Origin: Candidatus Poribacteria bacterium
GTDB lineage: Bacteria; Poribacteria; WGA-4E; JAJDTR01
DNA: 64,000 nucleotides
Reading direction: 5' to 3'
NCBI GenBank assembly: GCA_028820655.1
Contig: JAPPIK010000061.1
Span: forward strand, 50,337-114,336
Positions 1-8,532 of this stretch are shown here, in pieces. The notes under the pieces were generated by a model, which searched no databases, was not told the origin of the DNA, and saw nothing but the letters and a program-made list of their open reading frames with translations. The position numbers and the translations under genes were made by a program. Each line of letters opens with the position of its first letter. Position 1 is the stretch's first letter.

Positions 1-2
1 AC

Positions 3-320
3 GGGGCGATGAATTACGCCTATCAGCATAACTTTGGTGATATTTATGCCGATGACGACCATGAGACCTTTCGCGACCACGTCTTCGCATACCCAACTGT
101 GGATGGCGTGATAGACACCATCCAGTGGGAGGGTTTCCGAGAGGGAGTGGACGATGTGCGCTACCTGACGACACTATTGAAAGCCATTGAGAATGCCTCC
201 GGCGATAAAGAGAATTTGGCAAGAGAAGCAAACGAATGGGTGAAAGCAATTGACACTGACGACGATCTTCAAATGATACGCGCGGAGATGGTCAAGTGGA
301 TCTTGCAGCTTAGCCGATGA
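3..320 (+). CDS. C-terminal fragment of a DUF4091/GH123-like glycoside hydrolase (partial at left edge)
   Basis: The reading frame is open to the left edge, so only the last ~105 residues are present and the ATG at 9 is probably internal. The segment WEGFREGVDDVRYL near residue 40 is the typical end of the DUF4091 region found in glycoside hydrolase family 123-like proteins. It is followed by an acidic helical tail, as usual for that C-terminus. The catalytic part lies outside the window, so substrate and location cannot be judged. Family call is from motif recognition only. Confidence 0.6.
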   Translation, partial: GAMNYAYQHNFGDIYADDDHETFRDHVFAYPTVDGVIDTIQWEGFREGVDDVRYLTTLLKAIENASGDKENLAREANEWVKAIDTDDDLQMIRAEMVKWILQLSR

Positions 321-434
321 GGTGTACCGTGAAAACGCTCCCAACGGAGTGTTGTCTTGAAATCGGGGAGTAGGGAGCAAATAGGGGATTTGATGACGTA
401 GGTTTTCCGTAGACCATAGGTACGAACAAACACA

Positions 435-743
435 ATGAAGCCGGACATTTTATCCAAAATCGAGATTGAACAAACGCTCGGTAATCACGAAGATACGCTG
501 AGAGGATACAGTGTGAAATGGCTTGGACTCTTCGGTTCTTATGTCAAAGGGGCGGCCCGCGATGACAGTGACATTGACCTGCTCGTAGAATTTGAGAAAC
601 TTTCATTCGACAATTACATGGGGTTACGTATTTTCCTCGAAGATTTGTTTGAAAAAAAGATTGATCTCGTGATTTCCAATTCCGTCAAACCGCGTTTAAG
701 ACCGCGCATCGAAAAGGAAGTCGAGTATGTCGCGAGACTATGA
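435..743 (+). CDS. mntA: MNT-type minimal nucleotidyltransferase, antitoxin of a HEPN/MNT module
   Basis: A 102-residue protein with the nucleotidyltransferase signature GSYVKGAARDDSDID, which fits the GSX10DXD pattern of MntA antitoxins exactly. Known members transfer AMP to a tyrosine of the partner HepT and so neutralise it. The ORF looks intact and of normal length. Its last 17 bases overlap the start of the HepT frame (ATG at 727), the usual translational coupling. The partner is broken here (see 727-1071), so this may be an orphan antitoxin acting on HepT proteins elsewhere, or a remnant. No strong ribosome-binding site precedes 435. Confidence 0.85.
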   Translation: MKPDILSKIEIEQTLGNHEDTLRGYSVKWLGLFGSYVKGAARDDSDIDLLVEFEKLSFDNYMGLRIFLEDLFEKKIDLVISNSVKPRLRPRIEKEVEYVARL

Positions 744-1071
744 GATTTACCTTGAAGATATTTTGGGAGCAATTGACCGAATTCAGGCGTACATGCAGGG
801 AATCACTCGAACGGAGTTTGAATCTGATTTGATGCGATTTGATGCGATTATCCGTAACCTTGAAATCATTGGTGAAGCTGTCAAATAGGTACCCGAGTCG
901 CTTCGAGACAAGTATCCGAGCGTTGAGTGGCGAAAGATTGCCGGTTTGAGTGACATTCTTATTCACAGATATTTTGATGTCAATATCGAGATTGTTTGGG
1001 AGATCGCGCAATCAAATATCCCGGTTTTGAAGACGCAGTTTGAACAGATGATCGAGGAACAACACGGATGA
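727..1071 (+). pseudogene. hepT: HEPN-family HepT toxin, interrupted by an in-frame TAG
   Basis: Translation from ATG 727 gives a typical HepT start, MSRDYEIYLEDILGAIDRIQ. It reads to ...EIIGEAVK and meets TAG at 886-888, then continues in the same frame with VPESLRDKYPSVEWRKIAGL to TGA at 1069, 114 codons in all, the normal HepT length. No frameshift is needed; one nonsense codon sits where the family has a residue before the VPE/LPE segment. The active-site region reads GLSDILIHRYF: the histidine and tyrosine of the RX4HXY motif are kept but the arginine is serine. Two independent lesions argue for decay rather than recoding. Confidence 0.8.
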
Positions 1072-1239
1072 ATCCCTACAACCTCAATAGTCTTAACCTA
1101 CGGGGACTTTAGAAGGACAACTTGTCCAAAGTTGTACCAGTGGCAGATTTACGGAAGAAGGCCTTCGATTAACTAGAGTTGACGCGGTTGATGAGTGAAA
1201 TCGGTATTTGCAACCCGAACCTGAATCAAGGAGAACCTC

Positions 1240-2691
1240 ATGCCTAAAATTATTGTAGCGCACTACTTTCAGGAAACCAACTCGTTTCACCCCAATCCCA
1301 CGGCGTATGAAGACTTTGGCGTGACTCGCGGCGAGGATTTGATTAGCGATGGCAGAGGCGTTGTCAACGGCGCGGTTGATCAATTCGCCAAACGATCGGA
1401 CGTGGAAATCGTGCCAACGTACGGCGCCGGAATGGGAGCGGGCGGCACCATCACCCACGAATGTTTCGAGCAAATCTCCAGCGAATGTTTGGAGGCGATA
1501 CAACAGAATAGCGCGGGCGCGGATGCGTTATACTTCTCCATGCACGGCGCAATGGCGGCTGACATCGAGAAGGACCCGGAAGGCTACATGCTTCAGGAAG
1601 CGCGCAACATTCTGGGGCCCGATGTTCCTATCGTCATTTCCTTGGATATGCATGGCACGGTCACGCGTCGCATGCTGCGAAATATGCAAGGGGCATCTAT
1701 TCTGCACACTTATCCCCATATCGACTGGTATGAGACGGGGGAGCGGGCTGCCACCATGCTGTTGAGCATCCTTGACGGCGCGAAGCCGGTTATCGCGAGC
1801 GTCTACACCCCGACGATGGTGCGCGGTGACGAACTCAAGACAGCCACAGGCGTGCACGGCACGTTCATTCGACACCTTGAACGACTTGAGGAGCGGGATG
1901 ACGTGTTGGCTGGTGGCATCATGCTGGGTCACCCGCCCACGGACTGTCCGGAGCAGGGATCAAGAATCATCATTGTCACTGACAACAACCGGGAGTTGGC
2001 GGAACGCGAGGCGTTGAGGATTGGGCAGAACTTCTGGGATATGCGGGAACGGATGCAGTGCGTGCTCTACAGCGTGGAGGAGGCGATTGAAAACGCGAAG
2101 AAGGCTAATGGTTCGGTGGTCTTCTCGGATGCTGCCGATGCCACAAGCTCCGGCTCACCCGGAACCAGTAACGATATCCTCAAGGGTTTCCTCAAGAGCG
2201 ACTACACTGGACGAGTGCTCTTTCCCATTCGCGACGAACCGGCGGTGAAGCGCGCGATGGAAGCGGGGATTGGCAGCACCATCACTGTTCCGCTGGGTGG
2301 TACAAAGGACTCACGTTTCACCCCTATTGAGGTGGAGGTCACGGTGGAGGTTCTCTCATTGAGAGGTGATGTGCCAATCGCCGTTTTGAGGGCTGGAAAT
2401 ATCACAATTGTCGCCGCCACGCAGGGGGGCATCCTGTGCGACAGGTGGATGTACACGGAACTAGGTCAAGAACCGAAGACGTTTGATGTGATTATTCAAA
2501 AACTGCCGCATACGCCGCTTGAGTATTATGACGAGTGGGCAGTCCGAAACATGACGATTGACGTGCCGGGCGCAGCCAGCCCCAACATCAAAACATTGGG
2601 ACACGAAATTGTGCCGCGTCCAATCTATCCGCTGGATGAGGATATGACCTTCACGCCGGAGGTGGAGGTGTTTGAGCAAGCAGAGAAATAA
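1240..2691 (+). CDS. M81 family metallopeptidase / MlrC-like protein
   Basis: A 483-residue protein whose N-terminus (MPKIIVAHYFQETNSFHP) and segment SLDMHGTVT (around residues 135-141) followed by HTYPHIDWYETG are typical of the MlrC/DUF1485 family (M81). The D-x-H and downstream histidine are expected zinc ligands. MlrC itself degrades linearised microcystin, but most homologues have unknown peptide or amide substrates. The length matches the family's two-domain form. No signal peptide is visible, so cytoplasmic. The start is supported by AAGGAGAA 6-8 bases upstream of ATG 1240. It is followed by a MITE and an Ldh-type dehydrogenase in the same orientation. Confidence 0.88.
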   Translation: MPKIIVAHYFQETNSFHPNPTAYEDFGVTRGEDLISDGRGVVNGAVDQFAKRSDVEIVPTYGAGMGAGGTITHECFEQISSECLEAIQQNSAGADALYFSMHGAMAADIEKDPEGYMLQEARNILGPDVPIVISLDMHGTVTRRMLRNMQGASILHTYPHIDWYETGERAATMLLSILDGAKPVIASVYTPTMVRGDELKTATGVHGTFIRHLERLEERDDVLAGGIMLGHPPTDCPEQGSRIIIVTDNNRELAEREALRIGQNFWDMRERMQCVLYSVEEAIENAKKANGSVVFSDAADATSSGSPGTSNDILKGFLKSDYTGRVLFPIRDEPAVKRAMEAGIGSTITVPLGGTKDSRFTPIEVEVTVEVLSLRGDVPIAVLRAGNITIVAATQGGILCDRWMYTELGQEPKTFDVIIQKLPHTPLEYYDEWAVRNMTIDVPGAASPNIKTLGHEIVPRPIYPLDEDMTFTPEVEVFEQAEK

Positions 2692-2714
2692 TGAGTAATG
2701 CGTAAAGAAATCTG

Positions 2715-2934
2715 GTAACTGTTTAGTCCATCAATCTGTATCGCCGATGTCGGTTTGTAGTAGTGCAATTCATTGCACGTCCGCCGTTTGCATGTAATGT
2801 GCGGATGCTACTTGATTGGTCGGTCGGGGCAGGGATGCTCCTCCCACAGAGGGACGCTCCTCCTACCGACGATCAGGTCTAAATACATGCCAGACCAATT
2901 TTTCCTCTTTTTTCGTACCGAACTAAACAGTTAC
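2715..2934. mobile_element. MITE copy 1 (220 bp, 13-bp TIRs, 8-bp TSD)
   Basis: The element begins GTAACTGTTTAGT and ends with its exact reverse complement. The flanks are GAAATCTG (2707-2714) and GAAATCCG (2935-2942), an 8-bp target duplication with one mismatch. The interior has no coding capacity. It shares long stretches with copy 2 at 12980-13171: the first ~65 bases, the GGGGCAGGGATG block and the T-rich right end. A non-autonomous element mobilised by a transposase located elsewhere is inferred. Confidence 0.88.
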
Positions 2935-2974
2935 GAAATCCGTAACCCTATCTTAGGAATCTACGAGTAAGGCG

Positions 2975-3004
2975 GGTTACGGCATACGGAGTATGCCTAC
3001 TACT
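2975..3004 (-). repeat. REP-like palindrome, GTAG foot
   Basis: GGCATAC-GGA-GTATGCC stem-loop followed on the plus strand by TACTAC, so the minus strand reads GTAGTAGGCATAC at its 5' side. The same layout, including the flanking GGTTACGG, recurs at 21997-22026. Confidence 0.65.
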
Positions 3005-3021
3005 GTAACGGGAGAAATTTT

Positions 3022-4068
3022 ATGGTTCATGTTCCATATGGGGCACTTAAGGAGATGGTTTACCACATCTATATTGCAGCCGGTGCGGTGGAGGAGGACG
3101 CACGAATAGTCAGCGATCACCTCTGCGATTCAAATCTTTTGGGTCACGACTCGCACGGCGTGATGCGCACCGACTCCTACATAGACACGATGAAAGCGGG
3201 CCCGTCGGCTGAGCGGATGGAAACTGTCCGCGAAACGCCCACGAGCGCCGTCATCAATGTCAACGATGCGCTCGGAATGGTTGCGGCGAAGAAAGCGATG
3301 GATCTCGCCATCGAAAAGGCGAGATCGAGGACGCTGGGAGCGGTAGCGCTGTACAACTGCGGTCATGCGGGACGAATGGGAACCTTCCCGCCTCAGGCTG
3401 CTGAGGAAGGGATGATCGGCATCGTGCTGCTCAACGGCGGCAGCCGTTTCATGCACCCGTTCGGAGGAACCTCGCGGAGGCTGCCCCCGAATCCGATTGC
3501 GATAGCGGTGCCGCGCAAGCATGGCGAACCGTTGATGCTTGATATGACACTCAGTGTCGTGGCTGGCGGTAAGATTACTATCAAATCGGCGCGGGATCAG
3601 GAGATGCCGGAGGGCTGGATGATTGATTCGGTTGGCAACCCGGTCACGGATCCGAGCGCGTTTTACGACCGGGAAGCGGATACGGCGGTGATGCCGTTGG
3701 GAGGCTTCCAATTCGGGCACAAGGGTTTTGGCTTGGGATTCATGATTGACGCAATTGCCGGCGGACTTTCATGGGCTGGATGCAGCCGAGACGAACCGAC
3801 GCGCGGCGGGAGTGGAATTGTGATAATCGTCATGAAAATACAGGATTTCATTGATCTCGACACCTATACCGAGGAAATAGAGTATATGGTCGAGTGGGTA
3901 AAGTCCTCGAACAAGCTGCCCGGCGTGGACGAGATTTACGTTCCCGGCGAATTTGAGGCGCATAGCCGCGCGCAACGTCTGAAGGGAGGAATCCCAATAG
4001 AAGAAAAAACGTGGACACGGTTGGTAGAGGTTGCCGGGTCTTATCGTGTCCCGGTGCCGGAGGTGTAG
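3022..4068 (+). CDS. Ldh family (malate/L-lactate dehydrogenase-type) oxidoreductase
   Basis: A 348-residue protein with the hallmark segment LLGHDSHGVMR (residues ~40-50) of the NAD(P)-dependent Ldh2/MDH2 family, distinct from Rossmann-fold lactate dehydrogenases. Later blocks NCGHAGRMG and GHKGFGLGFMIDAIAGGLSWAG also fit. Family length is 330-360, so it is complete. It oxidises or reduces a 2-hydroxy/2-oxo acid pair; the substrate cannot be told. Two further paralogues lie at 14810-15895 and 15974-17050. GGGAGAAATTTT precedes ATG 3022 as a ribosome-binding site. Confidence 0.9.
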   Translation: MVHVPYGALKEMVYHIYIAAGAVEEDARIVSDHLCDSNLLGHDSHGVMRTDSYIDTMKAGPSAERMETVRETPTSAVINVNDALGMVAAKKAMDLAIEKARSRTLGAVALYNCGHAGRMGTFPPQAAEEGMIGIVLLNGGSRFMHPFGGTSRRLPPNPIAIAVPRKHGEPLMLDMTLSVVAGGKITIKSARDQEMPEGWMIDSVGNPVTDPSAFYDREADTAVMPLGGFQFGHKGFGLGFMIDAIAGGLSWAGCSRDEPTRGGSGIVIIVMKIQDFIDLDTYTEEIEYMVEWVKSSNKLPGVDEIYVPGEFEAHSRAQRLKGGIPIEEKTWTRLVEVAGSYRVPVPEV

Positions 4069-4118
4069 GCGCCATTCTTTATTGGCATTGCAGGTAATGA
4101 CTTTCTACTGTACCACAA

Positions 4119-4154
4119 GGGAGCTCTATCGCGCCCTTATTCAGTCGCTTGACT
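4119..4154 (+). repeat. Dispersed 36-bp repeat, copy a
   Basis: A divergent copy (GGAGCTCTATCGCGCCCTTA... ending CGCTTGAC) of the repeat family best seen at 30274-30309. It lies between the convergent Ldh and SDR genes. Confidence 0.6.
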
Positions 4155-4262
4155 GCTACGAGGGCGTGTCCGATTTCGCAGACAACTACACATATAGTCA
4201 GTGTTCAGAAACTCACACTCATAACATGTGTAAATATGAAGATAACAATCCATTCGTCCCTC

Positions 4263-5030
4263 CTATTCTGACGGATACCGCGGCAGCCAGTATCCCCCGT
4301 CAACACGGAGCGTAGCGCCGGTGATGTAATCGGCCGCATCCGAACACAGAAACGCAGCCGCCTTCCCGATATCCTCAATCGTTCCGAGCCGTCCCCAAGG
4401 TAATTTCTTTGCGCCTTCCCGCTGTTCCTCCACGGTAGAATAGTTACGCTCTCCGGGAGTGTCCGTCCAACCCGGCTCAATAACGTTCACATTGATGCGA
4501 TGCTGTGCCAGTTCGGTCGCTATCGTATTCCCCATGTTGATGATGCCCGCCTTCACCGTGTTGTACGGGACGGAGTTCCCGAACGGGAGAAAGGCATGGA
4601 CTGAACTGATGATGAGAATTTTCCCGCCGCCGCGCGCGACCATGTGTCTTGCGACGATTTGGCTGCAATGGAACACGCCCCACATGCAAACGTCGATTGT
4701 CTTCGCGGCGTCCTCGACCGCAAGCTCTAGGAATGGGTTGCGGATGCTGCTACCGGCGTTGTTTACGAGGATGTCAATTTTGCCGAAACGGTCAACGCTC
4801 TGCTGAACCCCCGCCTCCACAGCGTTTCGGTCGGTAACATCACCAGCCGCGATAATCGCGTCTCTCCCAACTTGGCGAATCATTGCGGCGGTCTCCGCTG
4901 CCTCCTCCCGATTCCCCATGTCGTAGATGACGATGTCGGCACCGCACTTTGCCATCTCAAGCGCGCAACCGCGTCCGATTCCGCGCGCCCCACCGGTAAT
5001 GAATGCGACTTTGTTTTGTAAGTCAATCAT
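4263..5030 (-). CDS. SDR family oxidoreductase
   Basis: A classical short-chain dehydrogenase of 255 residues. It has the cofactor motif TGGARGIG at residues 12-19, NNAG at 90-93, a serine pair at 142-143 and the catalytic YNTVK at Y156/K160. It ends with the usual TGATLRVDGGYWL. The frame is open further upstream, but ATG 5030 is chosen because the Rossmann strand begins immediately after it and GAAGGAAACGA lies 5-15 bases upstream. Its upstream frame overlaps the end of the helicase gene by a few bases, so the two could be cotranscribed. Substrate unknown. Confidence 0.9.
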   Translation of the reverse strand: MIDLQNKVAFITGGARGIGRGCALEMAKCGADIVIYDMGNREEAAETAAMIRQVGRDAIIAAGDVTDRNAVEAGVQQSVDRFGKIDILVNNAGSSIRNPFLELAVEDAAKTIDVCMWGVFHCSQIVARHMVARGGGKILIISSVHAFLPFGNSVPYNTVKAGIINMGNTIATELAQHRINVNVIEPGWTDTPGERNYSTVEEQREGAKKLPWGRLGTIEDIGKAAAFLCSDAADYITGATLRVDGGYWLPRYPSE

Positions 5031-5134
5031 GTCTATTCGTTTCCTTCGAAAGTTGATATAGCTGGGCAGCTCCGATGTTGCTGTGAAACAAAGTCGTCGT
5101 GCGTCATACTTGCGGGTAAGAGTCTGTTTGAGAG

Positions 5135-8100
5135 TCACTGCCCGGACGTGCCCGGAGACCATTCTTGAATGAGGTCAGGTGGAATGTCATCAATGAACCT
5201 CGATGATGTACTTTCCCCTCCTTTGTGACGATTAACCACTGAACTCAGGTAAAGCCTTTCCTTAGCACGCGTCACACCAACATAGAAAAGTCGACGTTCC
5301 TCTTCAATCTCCATCGGCTGGGTTAAACCCCTCATTGGAAACGATCCCTCTTCCATGTCCGTCATGATGATGGTTCGAAACTCCGTACCCTTCGCCACGT
5401 GCATTGTCATCAAGGTAATCTTTTTCGTATCGACCTCTAGTTCATCGGCGCTAGTAATTGACTCTTGATAATCAAGAAAGGTAGAGATGTCTGCCTTAGG
5501 GAGTGCTCGTTGAAACCTCTGAGCTATCTCCATTAAGTCGCCTCGCCTGATATTCCAATCTTCATCCTCGGCCGAATATGGCTGCGCCTCCCGGCGTAGA
5601 GCTTGAAGTAACACCCTATAATCGTCTGCCTCACCCGATTCGAGAGTGGCAAGTAGCCATTCCAGATTCGGATTATGCGTTCGCATATGGCGTGCGGCAG
5701 CTTGGAGAAACGCTCGTGTCTGTCCCAAGGGCTGTTCGCCGTCCAATTGGATTTTGGATACTTCGGCGTGTTTTCCCTTCCGTGCATTTGCCAAAATTCC
5801 AAGGCCTACTAATGGCAAGAGCTCTTCCAACGAGTGCATCTCGCGCTGGCGACGAGTGGCTCCAATTAGCTCTTCAAACACCTTGTGGTTTATTTCTACG
5901 TCCTCCATCGCTTGGTGCAAGCGCCCGTACGAGATTTGAAACTTCTCAGCAAGTGCTTCAAGTGTACGACTTTCACGCGGATAAATCCGCCGGGCGGTTA
6001 GCAAGGTATCGTAGCAAGCATTCTTTAAATCGGTATTGAGGTATCGCGAGAGATCACGCTCCAAGATGGGATTGTCAAACTTGATCACATTGTGACCAAC
6101 GAGGATGCTATCTTGGATGAAATCAAGAAATTCCGGCAATACGGATTCGATGGAAGGCTCACCCTTGACTTTTTCATCGCTAATGCCGTGAACATCAAAA
6201 CTTGACTTCGGAATAGCGTACGGTGGTTTTACCAACCGATGATAAGTTTCAACAGCTTCTCCAGTGGCGTTCAGGCGCTTTGCAGCAATTTCGACAATCT
6301 CCGCGTCGTTGGAATCACGACCGGCGGTCTCAAGATCGTAGACAACAACATTCGAGTAGTTGGGCCTTTCAAAGTAGCTCACCACTCGCTGGCATAGTTT
6401 CAGTGCGATGATGCTCTTGGCAGTATCTGGACTCTCGCCTGACTCACATCTGTTTCCCAACCTAATCACATTAGCAGCGTCGTCTGTCATATCTCCAATG
6501 AGAATAACCGGCACGACTGTCGGTGGAAACACCTCACAGTGCCCAATGAAAATGTCTATCTCCGTTTCAACCTTTTCAGGCGCATTCACCCTTCGTGGTT
6601 GCAAAAATTCGAGTTGAACGTCGCAGTTAAGATACGGTTCGATTGTCTGATGTAGAATATGTGCAGCACAGTGGGCATCAATCCCATGGCTAGAGACAAT
6701 GCGAATTGGTTTGCCGTGGTTTATCCTCCTACCCAGCGTGTCTGCCGCCATTTGTAGATTGGGATCTTCCTGAACCATTTCAATTGCCTGAATCTCTTTT
6801 TCGCGAAATGCCGAACGGCGGCATTCAAGCAACTCAAATAACTTCGACATGATTTTACTAATCGTGGCACCCTCTATAGTGCTGGCAAATTTGTCAATAT
6901 CTTCGAAAAACCGCCGCACATTTCGACGGGTCAAAGGCCCAGCGGCATGCGGATAATCCTCAATTCGCCTGAGCATGTCAACCAGAGTCAGTCTGTGGCG
7001 GCGAGCGATTCGTTTCAGTTGTGCAAGTGTTAAATCGTCAATCGATTCTTTGGGGAACTTGAGTGTTCGAGCAAGATCGTTCGATCCCCACTTGTGAAGC
7101 ACCCTTAAGTAGGATAAGACATCCTGCGCTGGAGTTTTCTGTAATATGTGTTCTCCCCCAGCACGCTGAAACGGCACCCCTTCGTGATGCAGTCGATACG
7201 CGAGCCCATCCGCATGCCGATGTATACGGTAAAGGATGCCGATGTCGCCTGGCGCGTAACCACGCTCATTTACAAGGTTGCGGACAAGCCTGACAATGTA
7301 ATTTGCCTCCTCGTTCGCACCATTGAAGGTACAGTGAACAATGGCATGTCCGTCTTCCTGATGCGATTTTAGCGAATCATTACTGCTATCCACATTCTTG
7401 GAAATTACCCTATCTGCCGCCCTTAGAATCTTCTTGCTACAACGATACTGGTCTTCTAGTTTGATTATGGTCGGGTCAAAGTCGTTCTGAAACCTGCCAA
7501 TGTATTCTGGGCTTGAACCTCGCCAGCCATAAATTGATTGGTTCTTGTCGGCAACCACCATCAGGTTCCGTGGAGACGCAGGGCGCAGCAGCGTCAATAG
7601 TGCATACTGCGCAGCATTAACATCCTGATACTCATCGACAAGAACATAGCGGAGTTCGTGATGAGACTTGGCCTGGACAGCAGGCACCTTGTGAAGCAAC
7701 TCAGCTGTCTTGCAGATAAGATCGTCAAAGTCTAGCGCCTGATGTGTGTCGAGTTTGTCCTGATAGGCTTTAATTATGGCCGCTTCTTCTTGGCGGAAGG
7801 ACGGAGCACCTGTCGCTTTGCTACCACTCGCATGAATCCCTTGCATTTCGACAGATGAAGCAAGTACATCGGCTACTATTATTTTGTGCTTTTCGACGAT
7901 TTCCCGTAAGCGCCTAGGGGGATAGTCCCGTCGACTGAGTTTCAAATCTCTCCGACACTCAATCAGAACTTCCTCCTGTGTTTCCGCCTCGAACACTACA
8001 AAGTATTTGCTCAAACCTATCTCCGAGGCGTGTTCTCGGAGAAAGTCGCTACAGAAGGCGTGAAACGTGTGAATTCGTACGTCGAGCCCCAGCTTTGTCC

Positions 8101-8326
8101 CGAGTAATGCCTTGGTTCTATCGCGCATTTCCTCCATGGCTTTTCTAGTAAAAGTAATTGCGAGAATCTGCTCTGGAGCGATCCCGTGATTTTGGATGAG
8201 GTAGGCGATTCTGTGTGTGATAATCTTCGTCTTGCCTGTGCCTGGGCCTGCGTTGACCAAAATCGGTCCCTCTGTACGGGTTACAGCCTGTTTCTGTTTC
8301 TCATCAAGTCGCTGAAGGATTTTCAT
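5135..8326 (-). CDS. UvrD/PcrA-type superfamily 1 helicase with inserted DnaQ-type 3'-5' exonuclease
   Basis: A 1063-residue protein. Helicase motifs in order: Walker A GPGTGKT (27-33), Ia AITFTRKA, motif II LVDEYQD (229-235), motif III ADKNQSIYGWRGS (259-271), QYRC (293-296), then after a long gap motif V LMTMHVAKGTEF (972-983) and VI RRLFYVGVTRAKERLYL. Between them, residues ~658-822 form a DEDDh exonuclease: YDLET (D664, E666), VGHNVIKFDN (D751), HQAMED (H804, D809). All acidic ligands are present. A ~100-residue segment before it (~540-640) is unassigned. Probably repair or defence against foreign DNA. A same-length paralogue lies upstream at 8533-11724. A -10-like TATAAT precedes the gene. 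Confidence 0.88.
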   Translation of the reverse strand: MKILQRLDEKQKQAVTRTEGPILVNAGPGTGKTKIITHRIAYLIQNHGIAPEQILAITFTRKAMEEMRDRTKALLGTKLGLDVRIHTFHAFCSDFLREHASEIGLSKYFVVFEAETQEEVLIECRRDLKLSRRDYPPRRLREIVEKHKIIVADVLASSVEMQGIHASGSKATGAPSFRQEEAAIIKAYQDKLDTHQALDFDDLICKTAELLHKVPAVQAKSHHELRYVLVDEYQDVNAAQYALLTLLRPASPRNLMVVADKNQSIYGWRGSSPEYIGRFQNDFDPTIIKLEDQYRCSKKILRAADRVISKNVDSSNDSLKSHQEDGHAIVHCTFNGANEEANYIVRLVRNLVNERGYAPGDIGILYRIHRHADGLAYRLHHEGVPFQRAGGEHILQKTPAQDVLSYLRVLHKWGSNDLARTLKFPKESIDDLTLAQLKRIARRHRLTLVDMLRRIEDYPHAAGPLTRRNVRRFFEDIDKFASTIEGATISKIMSKLFELLECRRSAFREKEIQAIEMVQEDPNLQMAADTLGRRINHGKPIRIVSSHGIDAHCAAHILHQTIEPYLNCDVQLEFLQPRRVNAPEKVETEIDIFIGHCEVFPPTVVPVILIGDMTDDAANVIRLGNRCESGESPDTAKSIIALKLCQRVVSYFERPNYSNVVVYDLETAGRDSNDAEIVEIAAKRLNATGEAVETYHRLVKPPYAIPKSSFDVHGISDEKVKGEPSIESVLPEFLDFIQDSILVGHNVIKFDNPILERDLSRYLNTDLKNACYDTLLTARRIYPRESRTLEALAEKFQISYGRLHQAMEDVEINHKVFEELIGATRRQREMHSLEELLPLVGLGILANARKGKHAEVSKIQLDGEQPLGQTRAFLQAAARHMRTHNPNLEWLLATLESGEADDYRVLLQALRREAQPYSAEDEDWNIRRGDLMEIAQRFQRALPKADISTFLDYQESITSADELEVDTKKITLMTMHVAKGTEFRTIIMTDMEEGSFPMRGLTQPMEIEEERRLFYVGVTRAKERLYLSSVVNRHKGGESTSSRFIDDIPPDLIQEWSPGTSGQ

Positions 8327-8382
8327 TTTTTTTGAAACTCACTATAGTGGTCGATTTCTTCCGTGAGGCCAATCGAAGTGTC

Positions 8383-8410
8383 ATTATATCACCACGCTTG
8401 ACACTGGAAA
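8383..8410 (-). promoter_or_regulatory. Candidate sigma70-type promoter for the 5135-8326 helicase
   Basis: On the minus strand TTTCCA (8410-8405) and TATAAT (8388-8383) are separated by 16 bases, with the start codon 57 bases downstream. The -10 is perfect; the -35 is weak. Confidence 0.4.
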
Positions 8411-8532
8411 TTGCTGACACAGAGAGGCTTATAACGTAGGTTATTAGGCCGACTTCGTGCAAAACTGCGGGGGATGAGGTAAAATCAGTCGAAAATACAA
8501 TATCATTCGATTAAGGATTAAATGGCTACAAT

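Larger units (their letters stand above)
2692..3021. other. Intergenic region holding a MITE and a REP-like palindrome
   Basis: No gene is seen in these 330 bases. A 220-bp inverted-repeat element fills 2715-2934 and a GTAG-footed palindrome lies at 2975-3004, just upstream of the Ldh gene. The ORF-length stretch at 2773-2970 is element sequence, not a gene. Confidence 0.8.

Noticed and set aside
2773..2970. A 65-residue plus-strand frame after the M81 gene
   Set aside because: It lies within the MITE and crosses its right terminal repeat.
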